A stretch of 64,000 nt of DNA from Pontibacter fetidus (GTDB lineage: Bacteria; Bacteroidota; Bacteroidia; Cytophagales; Hymenobacteraceae): positions 1 through 64,000 of the forward strand of contig NZ_JAAEAA010000017.1 of assembly GCF_010119545.1 (NCBI RefSeq), written 5' to 3'. The translations under genes and the position numbers were made by a program. The notes beneath the pieces are model-generated. The model saw only the letters and a list, made by a program, of their open reading frames with translations. It did no database searches and had not been told where the DNA came from. Positions 25,396-33,861 of this stretch are shown here, in pieces (the stretch's first letter is position 1; the number at the start of each line of letters is the position of its first letter).

Positions 25396-25959
25396 TTATT
25401 GCTGAACCATTACGTCAAATTCAACTTCAACGTCGGTTTCGCCTTTTGTCGCATCGCCAGGGGCAGCCGCTTTCGTGCCTTTCTGGTGCTTTAATACTAC
25501 TTTAAGCTTGCCTGTGCCGGCAGCGCCTGTTACTATAGTTGCAGCCAAACCCAATGGGCGGTTCTGTGCGTCCTTATCTGTAACAGTTACAGTCATTAAC
25601 GAGCCAGCGCTTGGTGTGTAAAATACCTGGTGGTCGTTAGCTTCGCTCTTAACTTCTTTGTGTACTTCTACCGGTGGGTTTACATTCTCGTTCAGTAGGG
25701 TAAGCGTAGCCAGGTATGTGGTGTTTGGCTTAAGTGTAAGCGGGGTTTTAACTGGGGCATTGCCACCTACGCCATCCAGGTCTTTAGATGATGCAGCTAC
25801 CAGCTGACCTTTTGATTCTGGTTCAAGTGTAAGCGTAACGGTTGTAATCTCTTCATTATCCGGTGCAGGCTTCGGATCGTCATCGCCGCCGCAACCAGTT
25901 GTTGTAAGCAGAGAACCCATTAATAAAAATGCAAGGTAAGGTCTCAAAAACTTCTTCAT
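25396..25959 (-). CDS. Lipoprotein linked to a TonB-dependent receptor
   Basis: A 187-residue lipoprotein: signal peptide with lipobox TTTGC at about 19-23, an acidic linker (GGDDDPKPAPDNEE) and a beta-rich mature domain with repeats of TVTLTLEPES / TYLATLTLLNE type. Proteins of this shape are often found next to a TonB-dependent receptor in Bacteroidota and are sometimes labelled type 1 periplasmic binding fold; I see no direct proof of that fold. It lies 63 bases downstream of the receptor on the same strand and is likely co-transcribed. A surface-exposed substrate-binding partner of the receptor is the most plausible role. Confidence 0.75.
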   Translation of the reverse strand: MKKFLRPYLAFLLMGSLLTTTGCGGDDDPKPAPDNEEITTVTLTLEPESKGQLVAASSKDLDGVGGNAPVKTPLTLKPNTTYLATLTLLNENVNPPVEVHKEVKSEANDHQVFYTPSAGSLMTVTVTDKDAQNRPLGLAATIVTGAAGTGKLKVVLKHQKGTKAAAPGDATKGETDVEVEFDVMVQQ

Positions 25960-26022
25960 AAGTATAATTTACGTTAAGATGATAGACAAATACGGGGATT
26001 AAAATTAAATGATACTTATATT

Positions 26023-28401
26023 TTAAGATTGTGTTTTAAAATATAGCGGTAAGTTAATACGAATCAGCAACATTCTGGCAGTTTCGGTCGCAAAAAATCT
26101 TAATCTGTTCTGATAATCGCGATAAACCTTGTTTAAAAGGTTATTACCGGATACACTTATTTCAACGGGCTGGTTACCAAAATATAGGGTGGTACCGGCT
26201 TCGGCCTGCACTAAAAAATAACCGTGCGGGGCATCCATAAACGGGTCGGTCGTTTCATCAGACCGGTCCTGTTGTGCTACCATAAGCCCGCCAACCGAAA
26301 TAAAGCTGTCCTCAAAGTTTGCGTTGCCCAGGTTGCCAAGCTCGTACTGTAGTTCCGCATTCAGCCTGTCAGCCGGAATGTTAGGCAAATACTGGTCTTC
26401 TTCAACATTGTATGCCCTCACTATACTTGCTTTTGTATCCAGGCTGAGCTTATCTGTAAAGGCATACGACATATTCAGGTCTGCGCCATAAAAATGTGCA
26501 TCGGCCTGCCTGTAATAATAAGACAGGTACGTGCCTTTATTGCTTTGCAGCGGCACAGAGTCGGGTTGCAGGTAAATATAGTTGTTGATGGTGTTATAGT
26601 ATACGCTAAGGCCACCGTTAAAACGCGGGTTGCTGTGGTAGTTTATAGTTGCCGTGGTGTTCACAGCTTCTTCCGATTGCAGGGTTGGGTCGCCTTTTTC
26701 GTAAGATGCAGTGCCGTGGTGCACGCCATCTGCAAACAGCTCGCTTACATGCGGTGCCCGCGAAGCATAGCTCACATTGGCGCCAAACGTAAAATGGTAA
26801 CCGGCATCAAGCAAGGCGCCTGCACTCCCCGATAGGTTATGAAACGTATAGCGCGGTTTCTGAAGTGCGCCTTTGCTGTCGAAGGTTTTTACATCCATCG
26901 TTTTATAGTCGTAGCGCAGGCCGGTTTCCAGTTGCAGGTTATCTTTTCGCCACTTCTCTTCGGCAAAAGCGCCTGTGGTTAAGTTACGGTAAAAAGGTAC
27001 AAACATGCGTTCGCCTTCGCCATAGGTGTTGTCTTGCCACAGCGTCGTAAAACCTATACTTCCGGTTATAGCTGATGGCAACGTGTGTTCCCAAACCATT
27101 TCGGTAGTATGAGTTAGCAAGTCAAGGTGCAGGTCGGGTTTGGCCGGGTTATCTCTGGGCACATCCTTATCAAACTCCTCGCGGGTATTTTTCTGGAAAG
27201 CATAGGTAAACAGCAGCTTGCCTAGGTCGTCGGTGGTATAGGTGGTTTTAAACTTGGCTAGCTGGTGGCGTACATCCTGGTAAGGGCGCGCTATAGTATA
27301 GCTGAAGCTTCCGGTTTCTTCGGGGCGGCCACGGGCAATGGCATTTTCCAGGTCGGTTTTGTTGCCGATGTGTGCCGAAGTAAGCAAGCCTATTTTGGTA
27401 TGGAAGTAACTATAATAGCCCTCCGTTCCGAATCTGCCTTTGTTATAAGCTAATGTGGTGGCCAGGCTCTGCTCCTCGAAACCAGTATTTTTAAGGTTAT
27501 ACTCTGGTGTATGCGAATCGCCGGCCTTTTTAACAGAGCTATGCAGGCGCCAGCTGATAGGTTGATTTTGCAATTTGCCTTGCAACAAGCCAGCTATAGT
27601 TCCCATGCGTCCGTTGGTATTGCCTTGTAACCCAATATGGCCGCTCATGCCTGCCGAGTCTGGCATCGGGCTGGGGTTTACAAGTATAGTTCCGCCTATG
27701 GCATCAGAACCGTAACGCACGCCGGCAGCTCCTTTTACTACTTTCAGTTCGGTAGCTGCCAGGGCATCAATTTCGGGAGCATGTTCGTCGCCCCATTGCT
27801 GGGCTTCGTGGCGGACGCCGTTGTTAAGTATAACTATCCGGCTCCCCGACATACCATGTATCACAGGTTTTGCAACATTAGGCCCGGTCTGGAATGAGCT
27901 TACGCCTGGCAATTTCTCCAGCGATTTACCTAACGACAAGCCTCGGGTTTGCTCTAGTTCTCTGCCTCCTAACACTTCTGTAGCCTGCGATTCGGAAAGT
28001 ATGCGGGTGCTTACTACTTCTACGGATCGCAACATGGCAGCATCGGCGTGCAGTTGCAGGTCTCGTACAGAAGAGGTGGCTATTTTATAACTATACGCCT
28101 CGGTGGTATAGCCTATAAAACTTACTTTTAAGGTATAGTTGCCCTGGCACACGTGGTGGAAATGGTAATTGCCATATGCATCGGCAATAGCAGCGCGGTC
28201 CAGTTGCGGGATGTAAATAGTGGCGCCGGGCAGTGGAGCGCGTGTGTCGTGGTCTATTACTTTGCCTGAAATGGTAAGGCCGCAATCCTGCACCGCTCCC
28301 GATGTACCCTCGTACGGCAGCATAGTTTGGGCAACCACGGGCAATACAGTAAGAAACAGCGGCAGCAATAGCAGCTTTTGGGATATTTTAGTTAGTAGCA
28401 C
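26023..28401 (-). CDS. TonB-dependent outer-membrane receptor
   Basis: About 790 residues. Signal peptide, then a carboxypeptidase-regulatory-like domain (GLTISGKVIDHDTRAPLPGA ... SFIGYTTE), a plug domain (ESQATEVLGGRELEQTRG, GVSSFQTGPNVAKPVIHGMS, ATELKVVKGAAGVRYGSDAIG) and a 22-strand-type barrel ending in LLIRINLPLYF. The frame is open back to a TTG at 28437, but the GTG at 28399-28401 gives a standard signal peptide (LLTKISQKLLLLPLFLTVLP) and is preferred. A His-rich small exported protein lies upstream and a lipoprotein downstream, all on the minus strand, which suggests uptake of a metal or metal complex; the substrate is inferred, not shown. Confidence 0.9.
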   Translation of the reverse strand: MLLTKISQKLLLLPLFLTVLPVVAQTMLPYEGTSGAVQDCGLTISGKVIDHDTRAPLPGATIYIPQLDRAAIADAYGNYHFHHVCQGNYTLKVSFIGYTTEAYSYKIATSSVRDLQLHADAAMLRSVEVVSTRILSESQATEVLGGRELEQTRGLSLGKSLEKLPGVSSFQTGPNVAKPVIHGMSGSRIVILNNGVRHEAQQWGDEHAPEIDALAATELKVVKGAAGVRYGSDAIGGTILVNPSPMPDSAGMSGHIGLQGNTNGRMGTIAGLLQGKLQNQPISWRLHSSVKKAGDSHTPEYNLKNTGFEEQSLATTLAYNKGRFGTEGYYSYFHTKIGLLTSAHIGNKTDLENAIARGRPEETGSFSYTIARPYQDVRHQLAKFKTTYTTDDLGKLLFTYAFQKNTREEFDKDVPRDNPAKPDLHLDLLTHTTEMVWEHTLPSAITGSIGFTTLWQDNTYGEGERMFVPFYRNLTTGAFAEEKWRKDNLQLETGLRYDYKTMDVKTFDSKGALQKPRYTFHNLSGSAGALLDAGYHFTFGANVSYASRAPHVSELFADGVHHGTASYEKGDPTLQSEEAVNTTATINYHSNPRFNGGLSVYYNTINNYIYLQPDSVPLQSNKGTYLSYYYRQADAHFYGADLNMSYAFTDKLSLDTKASIVRAYNVEEDQYLPNIPADRLNAELQYELGNLGNANFEDSFISVGGLMVAQQDRSDETTDPFMDAPHGYFLVQAEAGTTLYFGNQPVEISVSGNNLLNKVYRDYQNRLRFFATETARMLLIRINLPLYFKTQS

Positions 28402-28549
28402 AGTCGTAATTTTAAGGAAACAGCTGAAAACAGCCAATCGGTTTTGGCGACAACTATAGGTGAAGGCTATAGTTCTTAAACCGCATAACTACATGATGTT
28501 GAACTGGTGCCTGGCTATAGTTGGATGCATAGTTCACAGGCCATAGGTG

Positions 28550-28876
28550 CTAAACAATAGGTGGGCCCCGCAAATACCGGGAAGTGCTCTTACAGGTATG
28601 CCAGTTGTTTTGGTAAAAGTTAACATAAGCCGTTTTCTGTTGCAGAGATGGCGCAATAGCTATTTCTGCCCAGCTACCCTGGAAAGGCTCATGGAAATTA
28701 TCTTCCACGGGGCAGTGCTTGTGTTTTTGTCCAACCTGGGCTTTATGTGCGTCTTCGTGGGCGTTATGTATCGTGTGGGTATGGGGGTGCAGTTCCAGTA
28801 TAAGCGCATCCGGTACCATCACTCTGGCAAAGAGCAAAAGCAAAACAATGGCGATATAGCTGGTAAACCGATACAT
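28550..28876 (-). CDS. Small exported His-rich protein upstream of TonB receptor
   Basis: A 108-residue protein with an N-terminal hydrophobic segment (about 5-22, SYIAIVLLLLFARVMVPDA). The segment after it is very rich in histidine (LHPHTHTIHNAHEDAHKAQ, then HKHCPVEDNFHEPF), resembling periplasmic zinc or copper binding regions. The HKHCPVEDNF-type motif recurs in small Bacteroidota proteins that accompany TonB receptors of this class. The C-terminal part is polar with one Cys. It starts the minus-strand cluster; the TonB receptor follows about 115-150 bases downstream. Confidence 0.72.
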   Translation of the reverse strand: MYRFTSYIAIVLLLLFARVMVPDALILELHPHTHTIHNAHEDAHKAQVGQKHKHCPVEDNFHEPFQGSWAEIAIAPSLQQKTAYVNFYQNNWHTCKSTSRYLRGPPIV

Positions 28877-29113
28877 TTAAGATAACTACGTTTACAAATA
28901 TAACAAGATCTGGTTCATGGCAATGGGCTTTTGACTGACTTACCGGCTTAAGGTTTAACCTGTCATAAATAACACAATAATAACCTGCTTTTATACTTGA
29001 AACGTCTGTTGGCTGACAACTTGTCGCAGAAACGCAGGTATAGCTATACTGGAACATGATTTGAACAAGGCTGCACAGAAGCAAATCACATAACGATATA
29101 GCAAACTATAAAC

Positions 29114-30937
29114 ATGGAAGAAAAAGGTAGTATTTCGATCCACACCGAGAACATTTTCCCGATCATCAAAAAGTTTTTATACTCTGATCATGAAATTTTC
29201 CTGAGAGAGCTGGTAAGTAATGCTGTTGATGCCACGCAAAAAATAAAACGCCTGGCTGCCATTGGCGAGTATAAAGGCGACCTGGGCGAGCCAAAAGTTG
29301 TAGTGTCGGTTGATAAAGATGCCAAAACGATAACTATAGCCGATAACGGTATCGGTATGACAGCCGAAGAGATCAAGAAGTATATCAACCAGATCGCTTT
29401 TTCGGGTGCTGAGGAGTTTGTGGAGCGTTACAAAGAGGCCGGCGACCGCAGCCAGATCATTGGTCAGTTCGGTTTAGGTTTCTATTCTGCGTTTATGGTA
29501 GCCGACCGTGTTGAGATCATCACAAAATCGTACCAGGAAGGCGCTGAGGCAGCACATTGGTCTTGTGATGGCAGCACCGAGTTTGCCATTAAAGAAGCCC
29601 GTAAAGAAGACAGAGGTACCAATGTTATCCTTAACGTAGCCGCTGATTCGGAAGAGTTTTTAGAGCCTTCTCGCATCAAAACTATACTTGATAAATACTG
29701 CAAGTTTTTGCCGGTTCCTGTAGAGTTCGAAGGCGAGATTATCAACAACCCAAACCCGATCTGGACAAAACAGCCATCGGAACTTACCGACGAAGACTAT
29801 AAGAACTTCTACAAGGAACTATACCCGTTCTCAGAAGCACCGCTTTTCTGGATCCACCTGAACGTAGACTATCCGTTTAACCTGACGGGCATTCTGTACT
29901 TCCCTAAGATCAAGAACGATTTCGAGCTGCAGCGCAACAAAATACAACTATACTCGCGCCAGGTATTTATTACCGACGAGGTAAAAGATGTGGTGCCTGA
30001 GTTCCTGATGCTGCTGCACGGTGTTATCGACTCGCCGGATATTCCGCTGAACGTAAGCCGCTCGTTCCTGCAGGCCGACTCAAGCGTGAAGAAGATCAAC
30101 ACTTACATCACTAAAAAGGTAGCTGATAAACTGGCAGAGATCTTTAGAAAAGACCGCGAAACGTTTGAAAAGAACTGGAACGATATCAATGTGTTTGTGA
30201 AGTATGGCATGCTGAGCGATGACAAGTTCTATGAAAAAGCGAAGGACTTTGTGTTGCTGGAGAGCATTGATAACAAATACTATACGATAGAAGAGTACAA
30301 AGCGCTTACACAGGCAAACCAGACCGATAAGAATGGCAACCTGGTACTGCTTTACACTACAGACGCGGACAAGCAGCACGCTTTTATAGAAGCAGCCCAA
30401 AGCCGCAGCTACGATGTACTGAAACTGGATTCGCTGATAGACAGCCACTTTATTGGTTTGCTGGAGCAGAAGCTGGAGAAAACTACCTTGAAGCGCGTTG
30501 ACTCTGAAACTATAGCCAAGCTGATAGAAAAAGATGAGACCCGCGAAAGTGTACTGAATGACAAGGAGAAAGAAAGCCTTAAAGGTATTTACGAAACGGC
30601 CATCGACAACAAGAACATGACCGTTGAAGTAGCTGCCATGTCGCCGGATGACGCGCCTGTAGTTATAACACTGCCCGAGTTTATGCGCCGCATGAAAGAC
30701 ATGAGCAAAACCGGTGGCGGCGGTATGATGTTTATGGGCGATATGCCGGATATGTATAACGTAACTGTGAACGCCAACCATACCCTGAACCAGCGCATCC
30801 TGAATGCCAAAGAAGATAACAAGGGCCGCATCGCCCGCCAGGCATTCGACCTTGCGTTGTTATCTCAGAACATGCTGTCGGGTGCAGCGCTTACAAGCTT
30901 CGTAAAACGCAGCTTCGAGCTGATCGATAAAGAATAA
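29114..30937 (+). CDS. htpG: Molecular chaperone HtpG (Hsp90)
   Basis: A 607-residue Hsp90. The N-terminal ATPase domain has ELVSNAVDATQKIKRLA, DNGIGMTAEEIKKYINQIAF and GQFGLGFYSAFMVAD; the middle domain has LYSRQVFITDEVKDVVPEFL and LNVSRSFLQADSSVKKI with the catalytic-loop Arg. The C-terminal dimerisation domain ends LLSGAALTSFVKRSFELIDKE. Slightly shorter than the E. coli protein but complete. It is monocistronic with its own terminator; it is upstream-divergent from the metal-uptake-like cluster. Confidence 0.97.
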   Translation: MEEKGSISIHTENIFPIIKKFLYSDHEIFLRELVSNAVDATQKIKRLAAIGEYKGDLGEPKVVVSVDKDAKTITIADNGIGMTAEEIKKYINQIAFSGAEEFVERYKEAGDRSQIIGQFGLGFYSAFMVADRVEIITKSYQEGAEAAHWSCDGSTEFAIKEARKEDRGTNVILNVAADSEEFLEPSRIKTILDKYCKFLPVPVEFEGEIINNPNPIWTKQPSELTDEDYKNFYKELYPFSEAPLFWIHLNVDYPFNLTGILYFPKIKNDFELQRNKIQLYSRQVFITDEVKDVVPEFLMLLHGVIDSPDIPLNVSRSFLQADSSVKKINTYITKKVADKLAEIFRKDRETFEKNWNDINVFVKYGMLSDDKFYEKAKDFVLLESIDNKYYTIEEYKALTQANQTDKNGNLVLLYTTDADKQHAFIEAAQSRSYDVLKLDSLIDSHFIGLLEQKLEKTTLKRVDSETIAKLIEKDETRESVLNDKEKESLKGIYETAIDNKNMTVEVAAMSPDDAPVVITLPEFMRRMKDMSKTGGGGMMFMGDMPDMYNVTVNANHTLNQRILNAKEDNKGRIARQAFDLALLSQNMLSGAALTSFVKRSFELIDKE

Positions 30938-30967
30938 GTGAACGATTAATTATACCTACAGTTTAAG

Positions 30968-30993
30968 GGCGGTACCTCAGGTGCCGCCTTTTT
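30968..30993 (+). terminator. htpG terminator
   Basis: A 9-bp stem allowing one G-T pair (GGCGGTACC at 30968-30976, GGTGCCGCC at 30980-30988) with a 3-base loop is followed by TTTTTG. Confidence 0.88.
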
Positions 30994-31250
30994 GCTTTCC
31001 CGTGAAACTTACAACCCGCTACCACAGTTATAGGCCAAGTTGGCAGGTATATGATTTATCTGCATCTTTACGTTACAACTATAGGTTAAATTGTTGGATT
31101 GCTAACTTATCTGAATCAGGATTTACAGGATTAAAGGATGCACAGGATTTCAGGTAGTTATAGTTGAAATCCATTTTGTTCGCCTTAGTCTATAGTTCAG
31201 CAATAAACAGTTTAACTAGCAACAATTAAATAGTCGCACATTTACGATTA
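30994..31250. repeat. Gap after htpG with dispersed repeats
   Basis: No gene. 31084-31101 is the same 18-mer as 13323-13340 (GGTTAAATTGTTGGATTG). 31110-31149 is an inverted copy of the element at 11956-11997 and 20981-21024. Two CTATAG-related words lie near 31158 and 31190. Confidence 0.6.
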
Positions 31251-32159
31251 ATGGCAAAGCACCCTCTCCGTATAGTTTATAGTTTGCTAACAGGTCTGTT
31301 TTTGCTGGCGCTGGGTGGCTGTGGCGAACCTAAATGGAACAGCGACTATAACCTGAACCAGGCACAGTTAAAGCAAAACCCCGACTCTGCTGCCCTTGCC
31401 TCTGCCGATACCACAAAACCGGACATTACGGCATCATCGATGCTGAAGGAGGTGGAGAAGAAGGAAAAAAAGGAACAAAAGAAACGCAGCCGTTATTTTC
31501 TGGGCGAGAAGGTACAGCGTGGCTTTACCCGCACTGGCCGCGACGAACGCGAAACCCTGGAGTTGTTCAGTTACCTGCCAAACTATAAAGAGCCCAATGC
31601 CTACGCCCAGGAAAAATACGTGTATGATGTAAAGCGTAAAAAAATAGGCAAAGTTCGCGGCGAGGTAGACTCAGACCAATACAAATTACTGCACGGGCCC
31701 TATAAAAAAATGTATGGCGATGTCGTGATTGAAGAAGGCTACTTTTACATTGGTACCAAACACCTGCGCTGGGAAAAGTATAACCGCAATGGCTTCCTGA
31801 CCGATAAATCGCACTATGACAAAGGCTTCCTGAGAGATGCTGTTATAACCTACTATGGTGGCAACACCGATAAGATAAAAGAGATAATACCGTATGCCTA
31901 TGGCGAAGTGCAGGGTACTTACTATAAGTTTTACGAAAACGGCCAGGTAGAATGGGTAGGCCATTACGATAAAGGCAAAAAAGTAGGCACCTGGATACAG
32001 CATTACGATTTTAAGAACCGCCGCCACTACGAGTTCCAATACCCGGAAACCGCTTACGAGCCACAAACCGAGCCCGAACTGATAAAAGAATACGACCGCC
32101 ACGGCACACTAATTTTCGAAAAAGGCAAACTGGATAAGCGTTCGGCGCAGCGTCAGTGA
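31251..32159 (+). CDS. YwqK-like MORN-repeat lipoprotein
   Basis: A 302-residue lipoprotein: lipobox ALGGC near 21-25, then a Lys/Glu-rich segment (LKEVEKKEKKEQKKRSRYF) at about 63-82. The second half has MORN/YwqK-type repeats (YFYIGTKHLRWEKYNRNGFL, YYKFYENGQVEWVGHYDKGK, KKVGTWIQHYDF), a beta-rich structural repeat used in Bacteroidota surface proteins. The label of antitoxin often given to YwqK-like repeats is not supported here by any toxin gene. Its last seven bases overlap the end of the convergent yraN-like gene. Confidence 0.75.
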   Translation: MAKHPLRIVYSLLTGLFLLALGGCGEPKWNSDYNLNQAQLKQNPDSAALASADTTKPDITASSMLKEVEKKEKKEQKKRSRYFLGEKVQRGFTRTGRDERETLELFSYLPNYKEPNAYAQEKYVYDVKRKKIGKVRGEVDSDQYKLLHGPYKKMYGDVVIEEGYFYIGTKHLRWEKYNRNGFLTDKSHYDKGFLRDAVITYYGGNTDKIKEIIPYAYGEVQGTYYKFYENGQVEWVGHYDKGKKVGTWIQHYDFKNRRHYEFQYPETAYEPQTEPELIKEYDRHGTLIFEKGKLDKRSAQRQ

Positions 32160-32515
32160 AAGGCATCCTCAAAATGAAGGATAGCCGGCGGGTTGGTAAG
32201 TGTTACCGAAACTATATCAAACCTGATCTCCTGGTGCCAACTATAGCTTAGTATAAATTCTTCGGCGGCATCTAATAACAGCTTTTCTTTTTTACTGCCA
32301 ACCGCTGTTTCCGGGAAGCCGAACGTATCGGTGGTGCGTGTTTTTACTTCAACAAATATCAATAAGCTATCTTTCTGTGCAATGATGTCGATCTCGGCGC
32401 GTTTGTACCTATAGTTCTTTTCGAGTATCGTATAGCCTTGTTCCTGCAGGTATAGTTGCGCCATGCTTTCGCCAAGTTGCCCGGTACGGATGTGGTTGTT
32501 TATTGGTGTTGCCAT
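32153..32515 (-). CDS. YraN family (UPF0102) nuclease-like protein
   Basis: A 120-residue protein with the restriction-endonuclease-like fold: TGQLGESMAQLYLQEQGY, then YKRAEIDIIAQKDSLLIFVE and EVKTRTTDTFG, giving the E...D...ExK catalytic pattern. The biochemical role in bacteria is unsettled (Holliday-junction or recombination links have been proposed). It overlaps the tail of the convergent MORN lipoprotein by seven bases and is divergent from lipB. Confidence 0.9.
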   Translation of the reverse strand: MATPINNHIRTGQLGESMAQLYLQEQGYTILEKNYRYKRAEIDIIAQKDSLLIFVEVKTRTTDTFGFPETAVGSKKEKLLLDAAEEFILSYSWHQEIRFDIVSVTLTNPPAILHFEDAFH

Positions 32516-32636
32516 CTAAAACTCGTAATTTGCGTCAGGTAATGATAGCCAACTCTTAACAACACCCGAAAGTTGCATAAGCGTATACTGTCAACTATAA
32601 ATCTGCCGTAAGGCGCCGCTTTTAAAGTTTAAACCC

Positions 32637-33374
32637 ATGGTACAGAATAAAGAAATACAGTTTGAGCAGCTGGGCCTGATCGACTACAAAGAAGCCTGGG
32701 AATATCAGGAAACGCTTTTTAACCAGCTGTTAGAGCTGAAAAGCCAGAACCGGAAAGCTGCCGAAGATGCACAGGTGCCAACACCCAATTACCTGTTGTT
32801 CTGTTCACACCCGCATGTGTATACTTTAGGCAAAAGCGGCCATGAAGAAAACCTGCTGATAGACGAAGAAGGCTTGAAAGCAAAAGGTGCCATGTACTAT
32901 AAAATTAACCGCGGCGGCGACATTACCTATCATGGTCCCGGGCAACTGGTAGGCTACCCTATACTTGACCTCGATAACTTTTTTACGGACATCCATAAGT
33001 ACCTGCGCTTTTTAGAAGAAGCTGTTATACTTACCCTGGAAGAATACGGTATTACGGCCGGGCGCATACCCGGCTTAACCGGTGTTTGGCTGGACCACGA
33101 AGCACAAATTAATCCACGTAAGATCTGTGCCATGGGTGTAAAGTGCAGCCGCTGGGTTACCATGCATGGTTTTGCCTTTAATATAAATACAGACCTGAAT
33201 TATTTTAGTAATATTGTGCCTTGCGGCATCAGCGATAAGAAAGTAACCTCGCTGGCACAGGAGTTGGGGCATGAAGTACCTTTGGCTGAAGTAGAGGAAA
33301 AAATGCTGATACACCTGGCCCACCTGTTTGATGCCGCCATTACTAAAACAGCTACACATGAAAAAAGATATTGA
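32637..33374 (+). CDS. lipB: Lipoyl(octanoyl) transferase
   Basis: A 245-residue LipB that moves octanoate from ACP to lipoyl domains. Motifs: SHPHVYTLGKSGHEENLL, NRGGDITYHGPGQLVGYP (about 91-108), AMGVKCSRWVTMHGFAFNI with the catalytic Lys near 167, and VPCGISDKKVTSL with the catalytic Cys near 196. The length is in the normal range. The downstream small gene overlaps its 3' end by 17 bases, so the two are translationally linked. Confidence 0.95.
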   Translation: MVQNKEIQFEQLGLIDYKEAWEYQETLFNQLLELKSQNRKAAEDAQVPTPNYLLFCSHPHVYTLGKSGHEENLLIDEEGLKAKGAMYYKINRGGDITYHGPGQLVGYPILDLDNFFTDIHKYLRFLEEAVILTLEEYGITAGRIPGLTGVWLDHEAQINPRKICAMGVKCSRWVTMHGFAFNINTDLNYFSNIVPCGISDKKVTSLAQELGHEVPLAEVEEKMLIHLAHLFDAAITKTATHEKRY

Positions 33375-33762
33375 TTTCGGAACGGTAGAAGGGGTTTCGG
33401 TGGCAGTAGCAACTACACCAAACGAGTCAGGAGTAGATGCCTGGAACGTATACCTGATCAATAATAATCCTTTCCCGATAGAGAACGTACTGGTGTCATC
33501 AAAAGGCTACGGCATACTGGACGGTGAAGAAGTGAAGACCTCGATGCTGCGCCATATGTTTGAGTTGGTTGATGCCAAAAGCTTTGTGCAGATAGAGCCG
33601 ATTGATCCTGCTATTTTCCACATAAACAACGAGTACTGGGTAAGCTATTACATTGATCGCCAGATTTATGACAAGAAATTTATCTTTGTGCCGGACTCTA
33701 TTACCCAGCATAACCTGATCGAGATAAGTATGCTTAACATGCAGGGCGTACTACATACCTGA
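33358..33762 (+). CDS. Conserved hypothetical protein overlapping lipB
   Basis: A 134-residue soluble protein, start MKKDIDFGTVEGVSVAVATT. The reading frame is open further upstream inside lipB, but the ATG at 33358 fits best. Sequence features: AWNVYLINNNPFPIENVLVS, ending in a beta strand-rich region with YWVSYYIDRQIYDKKFIFVP. It has no signal peptide, no membrane segment and no cysteine. I recognise it only as a protein common in Cytophagales; no function can be given. The overlap suggests co-expression with lipB. Confidence 0.75.
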   Translation: MKKDIDFGTVEGVSVAVATTPNESGVDAWNVYLINNNPFPIENVLVSSKGYGILDGEEVKTSMLRHMFELVDAKSFVQIEPIDPAIFHINNEYWVSYYIDRQIYDKKFIFVPDSITQHNLIEISMLNMQGVLHT

Positions 33763-33861
33763 TTTAAAGTGCAATAAAATTTATACTTTAGCTTTATAGT
33801 TGAAGGGTAAGCATCAGTAACCAAACTTAGTCGCCCCTATATTTAGCTGTACACCCACTTT

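Noticed and set aside
30080-30781. 233-residue minus-strand frame opposite htpG
   Set aside because: Antisense shadow of a conserved chaperone gene; no motifs.
31251-32159. YwqK-like protein as part of a toxin-antitoxin pair
   Set aside because: MORN-type repeats alone caused that label; no toxin gene lies nearby and the protein is a lipoprotein.
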